Assembly (NCBI GenBank): GCA_964369465.1
Contig: CAYJEX010000008.1
Location: 3,132 to 67,131 of the forward strand
Direction: 5' to 3'
DNA length: 64,000 nucleotides
Source of the DNA: CAYJHC01 sp964369465
GTDB taxonomy: Bacteria > Bacillota > Clostridia > Peptostreptococcales > Anaerovoracaceae
The translations under genes and the position numbers were made by a program. Numbering within the stretch: the stretch's first letter is position 1; each line of letters starts with the position of its first letter. The notes below the pieces were generated by a model. It was not told where the DNA came from and did not search any database. It saw only the letters and a program-made list of their open reading frames with translations. This document shows positions 9,510-18,587 of this stretch, in pieces.

Positions 9510-10307
9510 TTACCTGCCTTTTCTTGTTCTCATAATGTAAGATTCGTACATTATTATTCCAGCGGCTACAGATACATTTAATGACTCTATACCTTCTTCC
9601 ATTGGAATATATATTTTCTTATCTAATATATCAATTAATTCTTCGTGAATACCTTGTGATTCATTTCCCATAACAATTGCAATATTATCGTATTCGATAA
9701 TCTCTTTATACGAATTTTCTGCTTTAAGATGTGTTCCCACTAACACGATCTTTTGTTCTTTCATTATTGACTTTAATTTTTCATAACTTTCCACAAAAAT
9801 CATCGGCGTATCTGAAATAGCACTCATTGCTGCCCTAACAACTTTTGAAGAATATGGGTCAACTGTTCCTTTCATAATTACAACTTTATGATTTGTTGCT
9901 CTTGCTGTTCTAATAATTGTTCCAACATTACCAGGATCTTGAATTCGATCAAGTACAACAATATTATTGTTTTCTTTTGTGAAAAAATCTTCTTCCTTGA
10001 ATATTGTTTTTTTAACAATTGCAAGTATGCCTTGTGGGTTATCTGTCTCTGATAAAAATCCGAACAGCTTGTCATCAACCACAACATATTCTATGTTATT
10101 TTCTTCAAAAAAAACCATCACATCTTTTTTTAAAGAAAAATATTTATTGGAAATTATAACAAGGGAGTTAGCATTTTTTTTTAAGCTATCAATAGTTAAA
10201 TGCTCTCCCTCGACAATATATTCGCTTTCAGTATCCCTGTGTTTTTTACTTTTAAGCTTTATTATTTTTTTGCATATTTTATTATCTTTTGATTCGATTA
10301 TTTCCAT
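9510..10307 (-). CDS. TrmH/SpoU family RNA 2'-O-methyltransferase
   Basis: A 265-residue SPOUT methyltransferase. The three family motifs are visible: DRIQDPGNVGTIIRTA (motif 1), IVMGNESQG (motif 2) and IPMEEGIESLNVSVAAGI (motif 3), which form the knotted SAM site. The N-terminal 90 residues form the substrate-binding domain seen in RlmB/TsnR-like proteins. It should methylate a ribose 2'-OH in rRNA or tRNA; the exact nucleotide is not deducible. Position directly before pheST is the same as ysgA of Bacillus subtilis. No clear ribosome site precedes the ATG at 10307, so translation initiation may be weak. Confidence 0.92.
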   Translation of the reverse strand: MEIIESKDNKICKKIIKLKSKKHRDTESEYIVEGEHLTIDSLKKNANSLVIISNKYFSLKKDVMVFFEENNIEYVVVDDKLFGFLSETDNPQGILAIVKKTIFKEEDFFTKENNNIVVLDRIQDPGNVGTIIRTARATNHKVVIMKGTVDPYSSKVVRAAMSAISDTPMIFVESYEKLKSIMKEQKIVLVGTHLKAENSYKEIIEYDNIAIVMGNESQGIHEELIDILDKKIYIPMEEGIESLNVSVAAGIIMYESYIMRTRKGR

Positions 10308-10392
10308 ATCACAATAAACTCATTTGATAAAATACATCGTTTTGTTATAGTTATATTTGAAAAGCTGATTACATAGTTCATATATATTCATA

Positions 10393-11508
10393 TTATTCTT
10401 TTAAAAAGTCTGGAATATTTATTCTACTTTTCGCTTTTAAATCATCCCTTGTTCCTTCTAATTCACTAATCGTAGAAACAACTGGTTCTCTTTCTTCTCT
10501 CTGAGTTTTTTCTTGTGACACTGTCTGGTCATCATGGTTTTTTTCATTAAGACTCGGTTCATCAAATCCTGTAGCAATTACAGTAAGAAGAAGTTCTCCC
10601 TCTAGTTCTTCTTTAATTGAAGTACCCATAATTATTATCGCGTCATCATTTGCAGCCATTTGTATTTGCTGACCGATGTCACTTACTTCTTTCATTTTTA
10701 TGTCTTTTCCACCTGAAATGTTAATCAAAATTGCTTTTGCACCAGCTACAGATGTTTCAAGTAGAGGACTTTCCAATGCTGTCTTAATCGCATCATTAAC
10801 TCTTCTTTCTCCTTTTCCTCTACCCATACCCATATGGGCTACTCCTCTATTTCTCATAACTGTCTCTACATCAGCAAAGTCGAGGTTAATTAGTCCATCT
10901 TCTGTAATCAAATCTGTTATTCCTAATACTCCATGTTTCAAAACATCATCAGCTCTTTCAAACGCATCAAGAAGTCCTGTATCATCATTTGTTATTTGTA
11001 ATATTTTATCATTCAAAACCACTACAAGTGAATCGACAAATTTGCCAAGATACTCTTCACCTTTATCTGCATGTTTTGCTCTTCTGCTTCCTTCAAAAGA
11101 AAACGGTTTTGTTACAACAGCGACAGTCAGTATTCCCATTTCTTTTGCAACTCTTGCAATAATAGGTGCTGCTCCAGTTCCTGTTCCTCCACCTAAACCT
11201 GCTGTAATAAATACCATCTCATATCCACTCATAAATCGTGCGATATCTTCAATGTTCTCCTCTGCAGATTTCTGTCCAATTTGTGGATTTCCGCCTGAAC
11301 CTTGCCCTTTTGTAAGTTTTTCTCCAATCTGAAGTTTGCTTTCTGCTGCACAATTTGTTAAGGCTTTTTTGTCAGTATTAACAACCATAAAGTCAACACT
11401 TTGTGTTCCGCTTTCTATCATTCTATTTACAGCATTACATCCTGCTCCACCTACTCCAACTACAAGTATATTTGCAGCTTTGTCTTCTCCAAGTTCAAAT
11501 TGTAACAT
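10393..11508 (-). CDS. ftsZ: Cell division GTPase FtsZ
   Basis: The tubulin-like GTPase that forms the Z-ring. The 371-residue protein has the GTP signature GLGGGTGTGAAP, the N-terminal GVGGAGCNAVNRM loop, the T7 synergy loop (INLDFADVETVM), a variable charged linker (about residues 310-360) and the conserved C-terminal peptide RINIPDFL that binds FtsA/SepF/ZapA-class partners. Start ATG at 11508 is chosen because AGGAGG lies eight bases upstream; an upstream in-frame start would place this ribosome site inside the gene. It is the last gene of the dcw cluster and is preceded by a palindrome that overlaps a good extended -10 sequence, so it is probably also transcribed on its own. ftsA is not adjacent. 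Confidence 0.98.
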   Translation of the reverse strand: MLQFELGEDKAANILVVGVGGAGCNAVNRMIESGTQSVDFMVVNTDKKALTNCAAESKLQIGEKLTKGQGSGGNPQIGQKSAEENIEDIARFMSGYEMVFITAGLGGGTGTGAAPIIARVAKEMGILTVAVVTKPFSFEGSRRAKHADKGEEYLGKFVDSLVVVLNDKILQITNDDTGLLDAFERADDVLKHGVLGITDLITEDGLINLDFADVETVMRNRGVAHMGMGRGKGERRVNDAIKTALESPLLETSVAGAKAILINISGGKDIKMKEVSDIGQQIQMAANDDAIIIMGTSIKEELEGELLLTVIATGFDEPSLNEKNHDDQTVSQEKTQREEREPVVSTISELEGTRDDLKAKSRINIPDFLKE

Positions 11509-11550
11509 ATCTATCCTCCTAAAACTTTTTATCAGTATCATTTATAAATC

Positions 11551-11576
11551 ATATATGGTATAATTATACCATATAT
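11551..11576. promoter_or_regulatory. Perfect 26-bp palindrome over the likely ftsZ promoter
   Basis: A perfect 26-bp palindrome lies 42 bases upstream of the ftsZ start. Each strand of it contains TGGTATAAT, an extended -10 sequence; on the minus strand the -10 is at 11563-11568 and would give a leader of about 45-50 bases. No good -35 is visible. The symmetry could be a dimeric repressor operator or simply follow from two opposed extended -10 elements. Confidence 0.6.
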
Positions 11577-11626
11577 AGTTGAAATATGGCTTTTTTTTGG
11601 TTGTTTTTTTTCATTATTTGCTCTTT

Positions 11627-12445
11627 TTACTCTAATTCTGGCGAAAACAAGACTTCTCCATCATTTGACATTGTCAATGTTCCTCTCTTTCTATTTTCAG
11701 ATTCCAAAACATTTAAAATTTCCATCAAATATCCATTGCTTATCGTCCCTAAAACCGCATAATATTCGCCTTTATACACCATTACTTCTGTAATATATAT
11801 TATTGCATCTAAAGTTTCTGTCTCTGTATTGTATATTACTTCTACCTTTTCAAATGAATGTTCTTTAATATATCCAGAATAAATAAGTTCTAAGCTTTTT
11901 TCAAGAATTAATTCTTCTTCCAAAAGAACTTTTTCTCCAATTTCACTCTCTTTCAATACAATGTTTTCAATAAGAGCTACATTGTCGACTTCTTCTACAA
12001 TTTCCAAAAAAAACATTTCTTTATCAAGTAAAATATATTTTCCATCATATTGCACCACTGCAATAGGTTCTCTTTCTTCGACTTCAATAATAACTTCGTC
12101 AGGAAGAATTCTATTAATCCTAACCCCTCTTATGTATGGTAACGCCTCAACTCTTTTGATTCCTGCGCTGTCTTTTATTGTGAAAATATTATCCCCAACA
12201 TTCATATTGCTCATTTTGATAATCGTATTTTCTTGATATTTCGTCAATCCTGATGTGGAAATTTTTTCGACATTAAAAATGTCAGAGAGAAGAAACGCAG
12301 CTAGCGCAATTAAAATTACAACAATAATAAAAATTCTCAACAAATAATTTTTGCTTTTTTTTCTCTTTTTTTTTATTCTATTATTATTATAATATTCGCT
12401 ATTTTCTTTATAATAATTATATTCTTCTTGGAAATCATTATTCAT
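11627..12445 (-). CDS. ftsQ: Division protein FtsQ/DivIB
   Basis: A single-pass membrane protein of the divisome that links FtsL/FtsB-type proteins and regulates septal peptidoglycan synthesis. After a Lys/Arg-rich cytoplasmic tail, one membrane helix (about residues 36-58 of the 272) leads to a POTRA domain (VEKISTSGLTKY through PDEVIIEVEEREPIAVV) and a beta domain. The ATG at 12445 is preferred over one at 12454 because AGGA lies nine bases upstream of the former, while it would touch the latter. The gene overlaps the 3' end of murG by 8 bases. Identity between FtsQ and DivIB is nomenclature only. Confidence 0.9.
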   Translation of the reverse strand: MNNDFQEEYNYYKENSEYYNNNRIKKKRKKSKNYLLRIFIIVVILIALAAFLLSDIFNVEKISTSGLTKYQENTIIKMSNMNVGDNIFTIKDSAGIKRVEALPYIRGVRINRILPDEVIIEVEEREPIAVVQYDGKYILLDKEMFFLEIVEEVDNVALIENIVLKESEIGEKVLLEEELILEKSLELIYSGYIKEHSFEKVEVIYNTETETLDAIIYITEVMVYKGEYYAVLGTISNGYLMEILNVLESENRKRGTLTMSNDGEVLFSPELE

Positions 12446-13574
12446 AATTTTCATCCTGTTTTTTTCTATTTATTGTTTCTTTTATCATTTTAATTATTAT
12501 CTCAGCACCATTTATTCCTTTTAGCAATTTCCCTCTCTCTAAAAGCTCTAAATAAATGTTTTTATTTTCGATCAACATTTTGATTTCTCCAACAAGATTA
12601 TTTTCATTTTTTTCTTCAATTATCATTGCCGAACTTTGAGACATCATTTCTTCAGCATTAAATAGTTGATGGTTATTCGTAACATTTGGCGAAGGAATCA
12701 GTATTGTTGGCTTTCCTAAAAATGTTAATTCTGATACAGTCAGTGCACCACTTCTTGATATAACTAAATCTGCCGCTTCCATGTATTCTTCCATATTATA
12801 TATATAGTCGAGAATTTTAATGTTTTTATATTGATCTAACTTCTCGAATTCATTAGAGTTTTCAAAATCATTTACAACATCCTTGAAATAATTTTCGCCG
12901 GTAACAAGGATTATTTCAATCTTCTTCGAGCCGTAAAATTCTTTAATAATTTCAAGTCCATAACGATTAAGCTTCCCAGCACCTAGGCTCCCTCCAAAAA
13001 TCAAAATAACAAAACTGTTTTTTTTCACTCCTATTTTTTCTCTACATTCTTCTCTGTTTAAGTTTTCAAATTTGGATGCAATAGGGTTGCCCGAAATAAC
13101 ATGCTTCTGTTTTTGTTTGAAATGATCTTCAGCACCTTTATATGCCAAAAAAACTTTAGTCGAATATTTTTCCAAACTCTTATTTGCCATTCCAGGAAAT
13201 ACATTCTGTTCTTGTATGAATAGAGGAATTTTCATACTCGCTGCAACTCTTGCAACAGCGCCAGACACATATCCACCAGTACCAATTACTACATCTGGTT
13301 TAAACTTTATTAATATTCTTTTGGCATTCTTTGATGCCGAAAAATAATCTTTAAAAAATTTAACATTTTTTAAAAGATTTTTTCTGTTAATGCCACTTGC
13401 TTCAACATATTCTATACTATATCCACACGAATTTACAATTTTACTTTCAATTCCATCTTCTGTTCCGATAAAGAGAATTTCATTGCCAGCATCATCTTTC
13501 TTAAACTTATCAGCTATGGCTATACCAGGATAAACGTGTCCTCCTGTTCCACCTCCAACTATAACTATCTTCAT
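12438..13574 (-). CDS. murG: MurG, lipid II-forming GlcNAc transferase
   Basis: Peripheral membrane glycosyltransferase (GT28) that transfers GlcNAc from UDP-GlcNAc to lipid I. The N-terminal GGGTGGHVYPGIAIA loop, the FGGSLGAGKLN donor-site loop and the ISRSGALTVSEL segment, with its acidic residue shortly after, are all present over 378 residues. Two consecutive ATG codons occur; the second (13574) has GAGGAG at the better distance of six bases. It lies between ftsW (15 bases) and ftsQ (8-base overlap) inside the dcw cluster. Confidence 0.97.
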   Translation of the reverse strand: MKIVIVGGGTGGHVYPGIAIADKFKKDDAGNEILFIGTEDGIESKIVNSCGYSIEYVEASGINRKNLLKNVKFFKDYFSASKNAKRILIKFKPDVVIGTGGYVSGAVARVAASMKIPLFIQEQNVFPGMANKSLEKYSTKVFLAYKGAEDHFKQKQKHVISGNPIASKFENLNREECREKIGVKKNSFVILIFGGSLGAGKLNRYGLEIIKEFYGSKKIEIILVTGENYFKDVVNDFENSNEFEKLDQYKNIKILDYIYNMEEYMEAADLVISRSGALTVSELTFLGKPTILIPSPNVTNNHQLFNAEEMMSQSSAMIIEEKNENNLVGEIKMLIENKNIYLELLERGKLLKGINGAEIIIKMIKETINRKKQDENYE

Positions 13575-13589
13575 CATCTACTCCTCTAT

Positions 13590-14786
13590 TTAAATATTTT
13601 GCGTTTTTATTTTATTTTTATGATTTTGTCTAGAAACATTCAGAACAACCCCAAATGCTGTCATGAAAATTAAAGTTGCATTTCCTCCCGAGCTAACTAG
13701 AGGAAAAACAACTCCGGTTGGAGGCATTAGTCCACTTACAACGCCAGCATGGAATACTATTTGAATTGCAAACATACTTGTAATTCCGCCTACTAATAAT
13801 TTATAAAACAACACATTCGTTTCTATTGCAATAACAATACAGCGCCAAACGATAATCGAACATACTGCCATCAATAATAGTATCCCTAAAAACCCAAATT
13901 CCTCACCAATAATCGCCAAAATGAAGTCGTTGCTTACTTCAGGTAAATATAATGTTTTTTGAATACTATTAGACAATCCCAATCCGAAAAGTTCTCCTGT
14001 CCCTAATGCCATAACAGAATTTTTAACTTGATAAGCGCCTTCTAACGGGTTCAGCAATCCGGAAAAAAAATCTTCAATTCTTCCAACTCTATATGCTGCT
14101 CCATCCAAATTTAACAAAATCACTGTCGCAACTATTCCTAACGCAGATACAAAAACTAAATATCTATTTTTCATCCCTGAAATAATAAGCATAGATCCCG
14201 CTATTGCTGCTATTGTTAACGCAGTACTCATATTTTGATCACCTACTGCCGCAACATATATTCCTGCAGAAAACAACGCCGGAAGCACTCCAGCATTAAA
14301 CGACTTAATGATATTTTTGTTTTGTGAAAGAAACCAAGATAAATAAAAAACTAGAGAGAGTTTTGCTATTTCTCCAGGCATAATAGTAACAGGCCCCACA
14401 GGTATTGCTCTCACAGAATTGTTTTCCTCAACTCCAATATAAAAAAGTAAGAGAAGTAAAATCAATGAGCTTCCATACACCAAATACGCAAAAGTCTTAT
14501 TATTTAATTTGTTTAAATCTGCTGAAGATAAAAAATACGTGATTATTCCTCCTATCAAAAGAAAAATCAAATGACTAATTATCATATCATATGGTTTTTG
14601 ATTATAGATTCCAACATAGTAGCTTGAACTAAATATCATAATAGCACCTATTGATATTAAGGCTATGAGAAAAATAAGTAAAATATAGTCCACTTCACCT
14701 TTTTTTTCTTTTTGAACTTTATTTAAACTTGTTTCTTCCTTTTGTTTATTTTTTTTCCTTCTAAATTTTTTTGTTATTTCTTTCAT
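13590..14786 (-). CDS. ftsW: FtsW/RodA/SpoVE (SEDS) glycosyltransferase
   Basis: A SEDS-family peptidoglycan polymerase of 398 residues with about ten membrane helices. A highly charged Lys-rich N-terminal tail (first 30 residues) precedes the first helix. The conserved loop GPVTIMPGEIAKLSL, the segment GLGLSNSIQK and the terminal PPTGVVFPLVSSGGNA are typical. It works with the penicillin-binding protein encoded five kilobases upstream. Its start overlaps the murD stop as ATGA, indicating translational coupling. In spore formers the same position holds spoVE; sequence alone does not separate vegetative FtsW from sporulation SpoVE. Confidence 0.95.
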   Translation of the reverse strand: MKEITKKFRRKKNKQKEETSLNKVQKEKKGEVDYILLIFLIALISIGAIMIFSSSYYVGIYNQKPYDMIISHLIFLLIGGIITYFLSSADLNKLNNKTFAYLVYGSSLILLLLLFYIGVEENNSVRAIPVGPVTIMPGEIAKLSLVFYLSWFLSQNKNIIKSFNAGVLPALFSAGIYVAAVGDQNMSTALTIAAIAGSMLIISGMKNRYLVFVSALGIVATVILLNLDGAAYRVGRIEDFFSGLLNPLEGAYQVKNSVMALGTGELFGLGLSNSIQKTLYLPEVSNDFILAIIGEEFGFLGILLLMAVCSIIVWRCIVIAIETNVLFYKLLVGGITSMFAIQIVFHAGVVSGLMPPTGVVFPLVSSGGNATLIFMTAFGVVLNVSRQNHKNKIKTQNI

Positions 14787-16153
14787 ATTGTTTTGTAATT
14801 TCGCACGACTTCTTCTTTAAATTTTTTCCCTCTTTCCTCATAATTTGTATACATCCCCCAACTTGCACAAGCTGGTGAAAGAAGCACTTTATCTCCTTTT
14901 GATGCACACTCCAAAGCATGCTTCACACATTCTTCCAATGTGTCACACTCATATACCTCCAAATATCCTAAATCGTTCGCTTGCTTTTTAATTTTACTTT
15001 TTGTTTCTCCGATTAGATACATGGCTTTTATTTTATCTTTTCCATACGTCAATAATTCTTTGAAATCCGCACCTTTATCATATCCACCTGCGATAAGAAT
15101 AATGTTATTTTTCATAGCTTCAAGTGCCTTAATTGTAGCATCTGGATTAGTACCCTTTGAATCATTCACAAATTTAATTCCGTTACTCTCAAAAAAAACT
15201 TCAACTCTATGTTCAACACCCATAAAGTTAGTAATTCCTTCTTTTATTTTATTTATATCTATACCAGCAAAGTAACATATAGCACATGCTGCTAGCACAT
15301 TTTCCAGATTATGTGTCCCTGGCAAAGGAATCTCATCTATAGGAATAATTTTTTCAACTTTACCAAGTAAATTTTTCACATATATATTTTGCTCTCTAAC
15401 AAAAACACCCACAGATGTTTCTGCCTCTTTTGTAAAAAACACTTTATTTACTTTTTCATTAGTTATAATGTTTTCTAATGCTGGATCATCTTGGTTTATT
15501 ATTACAAAATCTTTTTCATCTTGATTAGCAGAGATTTTGGCTTTTATTGTTCCATAATTCTCCATCGTTTTATGTCTATCAAGATGGTCTGGTGTTATGT
15601 TCAAAATTGCAGAAACTTTTGGTTTGAAGTTTTCAGTACTTTCTAATTGAAAGCTCGAAACTTCTGTGACAAAATATGTTTTTTCATTACTATTGCACGC
15701 TTCATCAATTACAGGATCTCCAATATTCCCAACAACCCTCGTGTCCTTTTCATCCAAATTAAAAATCAATCCAACAAGCGAGGTTGTCGTTGTTTTTCCA
15801 TTTGTACCCGTTATTGCAATAAACTCTCCTTTTGCAATACTATATGCTAATTCCAACTCACCTAATATCTTCGCACCATTTTCTATTTGAAATACAACAT
15901 CTATGTTATCTATCGGAACCCCTGGGCTAATTATCACAAAATCAAAAACTCTTGTGATTTCTTTATTTTTTCCAAAAAAACATTCAATATCATTACGGTC
16001 AATGAATTCCTTTTGTTCTTCATTAAAGCACGAATATTCTCTATCATCATACGCGAAAACATTTGCACCTTCTTTTTTCATTGCTTTTGCTGAAGAAAAT
16101 CCAGATTTGCCCATTCCAACAATGAGAATATTTTTCGAATTATACTTTGTCAT
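14783..16153 (-). CDS. murD: MurD, UDP-MurNAc-L-Ala--D-Glu ligase
   Basis: Cytoplasmic Mur ligase that adds D-glutamate to UDP-MurNAc-L-alanine. The 456-residue protein has the N-terminal nucleotide-binding fold (LIVGMGKSGFSS), the ATP loop ITGTNGKTTTTSL, the TPDHLDRH metal region and the C-terminal NDSKGTNPDAT and LLSPACASWGMY segments. Start ATG at 16153 is chosen because it overlaps the mraY stop as TAATG with GGAG eight bases upstream; an in-frame start 30 bases further upstream lies within mraY and lacks these signals. The gene is translationally coupled to mraY upstream and ftsW downstream. Confidence 0.97.
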   Translation of the reverse strand: MTKYNSKNILIVGMGKSGFSSAKAMKKEGANVFAYDDREYSCFNEEQKEFIDRNDIECFFGKNKEITRVFDFVIISPGVPIDNIDVVFQIENGAKILGELELAYSIAKGEFIAITGTNGKTTTTSLVGLIFNLDEKDTRVVGNIGDPVIDEACNSNEKTYFVTEVSSFQLESTENFKPKVSAILNITPDHLDRHKTMENYGTIKAKISANQDEKDFVIINQDDPALENIITNEKVNKVFFTKEAETSVGVFVREQNIYVKNLLGKVEKIIPIDEIPLPGTHNLENVLAACAICYFAGIDINKIKEGITNFMGVEHRVEVFFESNGIKFVNDSKGTNPDATIKALEAMKNNIILIAGGYDKGADFKELLTYGKDKIKAMYLIGETKSKIKKQANDLGYLEVYECDTLEECVKHALECASKGDKVLLSPACASWGMYTNYEERGKKFKEEVVRNYKTI

Positions 16154-17121
16154 TAAAAAACTCCTAACATTCCAATGCAACACGCAACTAATGTAATAAA
16201 ACAGAATAGAAATACAACCGTAATTTCCTTCATCCCACTTAGCTCGAAATGATGGTGTATTGGTGCCATTTTAAACACTCTCTTCCCGCCTGAAATTTTA
16301 AAATAACCAACTTGAAGGCATACAGACAGAGCCTCTACAAGATAAATTATTCCAATTATTGGCAAAATAAGAGGCATTTTCATAATCAATGTTGCCACAA
16401 TTACAGCTCCTCCTAAAGCCATAGAACCTGTATCACCCATGAATATTTTTGCGGGATATTTATTATAGACTAAAAACCCAAGCAGTCCACCTACAATTGA
16501 AATTGTAAAAATCGAAACCGAATCATAATCATATACTAGTGCTACGGTAGACAAGAATATACATACAAAAGCCGTTACTCCACTTGCCAATCCATCTAGC
16601 CCATCAGTCAAATTGACTGCATTAACAATCGCCAAAATAGCAAAAATTGCAAACGGTATATACATTATTCCAAAGTCAAAATATGTTTTAGAAAATGGAA
16701 TAAATATTTCAGTACCAGATGTTGTGAAAAATGCAATATATATTGAAATTGCTGTTGCAAGAATTGTTTGAAGTATTATTTTCTGATAAGCTCTTAGACC
16801 TAGGTTCTGTTTTTTTATCGCCTTTATGTAATCATCTAAGTATCCAATAGCTCCAAATCCCAAAAATCCTACAAGCATAACTACTGTATCTTTTGAAACA
16901 AAGCCTCCTATTCCTGCTGCAATTATTGTGGATAGCATAATCGCTAGACCTCCCATAGTAGGAGTTCCCTCTTTCTTTTTATGCGATTTTGGTCCCAATT
17001 CCTTAATGTTTTGACCCATTTGTTTGCTTTTTAATATTGGTATTAGTACAGATGTTAATACCAAAGATGCCATAAACCCTAACAGTGCTACTACAATTAA
17101 ATTCCCGTATCCCATGTCCAT
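16153..17121 (-). CDS. mraY: MraY, lipid I synthase
   Basis: Polytopic membrane enzyme that transfers phospho-MurNAc-pentapeptide to undecaprenyl phosphate. The 322-residue protein has about ten membrane helices, the NLTDGLDGLASG catalytic loop, FMGDTGSMALGG, and the PIHHHFELSG motif near the C-terminus, all hallmarks of MraY. It lies 3 bases after murF and its stop codon shares one base with the start of murD (TAATG). Length is normal. Confidence 0.98.
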   Translation of the reverse strand: MDMGYGNLIVVALLGFMASLVLTSVLIPILKSKQMGQNIKELGPKSHKKKEGTPTMGGLAIMLSTIIAAGIGGFVSKDTVVMLVGFLGFGAIGYLDDYIKAIKKQNLGLRAYQKIILQTILATAISIYIAFFTTSGTEIFIPFSKTYFDFGIMYIPFAIFAILAIVNAVNLTDGLDGLASGVTAFVCIFLSTVALVYDYDSVSIFTISIVGGLLGFLVYNKYPAKIFMGDTGSMALGGAVIVATLIMKMPLILPIIGIIYLVEALSVCLQVGYFKISGGKRVFKMAPIHHHFELSGMKEITVVFLFCFITLVACCIGMLGVF

Positions 17122-17124
17122 CTC

Positions 17125-18528
17125 CTATAGTTTTTCAATTATTTCTTCTAGTTTCATGCCTCGTGATGCCTTGAAAAGAAGTACATCTCCTTTTTGAACC
17201 AATGACTTCACATTCTCTAGCGCTATTTCTCTATTGTTATAGTGTATTATTTTTGTAATGGTTTCGTCAATATCTTTCTTGTAATCATGTGCTCCACGAT
17301 AGATATTTCTTGCATTATCGCCTACAGAAATAAGTACATCAAAGTTTTTGGAAATTGCATATTTTCCTATCTCGTAGTGGGAAGTTTCCGAAACATTTCC
17401 TAATTCATACATATCTCCTAAAATTGCTATTTTTCTTTTTCCATCAAATGATTCAAGTAAATCTAATGCCGCCTTCATTGATGTCGGGCTTGCATTATAA
17501 GTATCATCAATTATTTTATATCCATCTTTTTCTTTAATTGTTTGTCTCCCCTTTGTTATTTCAGCTCCTTTAATTGCCGCACTTGCTTCTTTCAAATTTA
17601 CTCCACATTTAATTGCTGCCGCAACTGCTAGCCCGCAATTAAGTGCATTATGTTTTCCCAAAACTTCTAATGAAAATTTTTCTCTTTCACCCATATATTC
17701 TATGAAAAACTCTGTTCCTTTTTCTCCATGGTTTTTTATATTTTTTATAACTAGATCTCTTTCATTCCCCACTTCTGCTTTAACTGGAATGGAATTGAAA
17801 TTTCTTTTTTCCTCAAGCAAGAATTTTCCATCTGGAATAAATATCAATGTATCATTTTCCCCAAAATATGATGTGATTTTCATCTTTTCATCAAAAATGT
17901 TTTCCTGAGAACCCATTGTTTCTAAATGTGATAACCCAATATTTGTTATTATTGCTATTTCAGGTCTTGCTAATTCTGCCAGAAATGAAATATCACCCTT
18001 TTCTCCCGCACCCATTTCCAAAATCGCCATCTCTACATTTTCATCTAAACTCAAAATTGTTAGTGGTAATCCAATTTCATTATTGTAATTACCCATTGTT
18101 TTTCCTGCTTCATATTTTGAATTCAAAATATGAAACAGTATATCTTTAGTTGTAGTTTTGCCAACGCTTCCTGTAATCCCTATAACCTTTGGATTCAAGA
18201 TTTTTAAATAATATTTCGATAATTTTTGTAATGCTACAGTTGTATTATTCACATATATTATGTTAATTCTATTATAATCTACTAATGATTTATCAATTTC
18301 ATTTATACAATTTTTTTCAGATACCACAAGGTTTCTAACGCCACTGTCTAAAACATCTTTTAAAAACTTATGTCCGTCTTGAACTTCGCCTACAAGAAAA
18401 AAGAACAGGCAGTTTTTATCTACATTTCTCGAATCTCTTGAAACGCTATTAAACGACGAATTCTCGTTTCCACATAATAATTCACCATCTATTTCCTTTA
18501 TCACATCTTTTATAAATAGTTTTTTCAT
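17125..18528 (-). CDS. murF: MurF, UDP-MurNAc-tripeptide D-Ala-D-Ala ligase
   Basis: Cytoplasmic Mur ligase that adds D-Ala-D-Ala to the muropeptide precursor. The 467-residue protein has the N-terminal UDP-binding domain (SRDSRNVDKNCLFFFL), the ATP loop GITGSVGKTTTKDIL, and the C-terminal DDTYNASPTSMKAAL segment that distinguishes MurF from MurE. TAGGAG lies six bases before the ATG. It directly follows the penicillin-binding protein gene; murE, which normally sits between these two, is not present here and must be elsewhere. Confidence 0.96.
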   Translation of the reverse strand: MKKLFIKDVIKEIDGELLCGNENSSFNSVSRDSRNVDKNCLFFFLVGEVQDGHKFLKDVLDSGVRNLVVSEKNCINEIDKSLVDYNRINIIYVNNTTVALQKLSKYYLKILNPKVIGITGSVGKTTTKDILFHILNSKYEAGKTMGNYNNEIGLPLTILSLDENVEMAILEMGAGEKGDISFLAELARPEIAIITNIGLSHLETMGSQENIFDEKMKITSYFGENDTLIFIPDGKFLLEEKRNFNSIPVKAEVGNERDLVIKNIKNHGEKGTEFFIEYMGEREKFSLEVLGKHNALNCGLAVAAAIKCGVNLKEASAAIKGAEITKGRQTIKEKDGYKIIDDTYNASPTSMKAALDLLESFDGKRKIAILGDMYELGNVSETSHYEIGKYAISKNFDVLISVGDNARNIYRGAHDYKKDIDETITKIIHYNNREIALENVKSLVQKGDVLLFKASRGMKLEEIIEKL

Positions 18529-18587
18529 TGACTTCTCCTAAAACAACATTTGTTTTACTACATTAACTGCAAAACAGTTTGAATTTG

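Noticed and set aside
10308..10392. Possible T-box leader before the methyltransferase-pheS-pheT operon
   Set aside because: Only 85 bases, with no Stem I, T-box sequence or terminator/antiterminator pair.
10676..11332. A 218-codon plus-strand open frame opposite ftsZ
   Set aside because: It mirrors a strongly conserved gene, has no ribosome site, and its composition is that expected of an antisense frame.
12446..12454. ATG at 12454 as the start of ftsQ
   Set aside because: Its ribosome site would touch the start codon; the ATG at 12445 is nine bases from AGGA.
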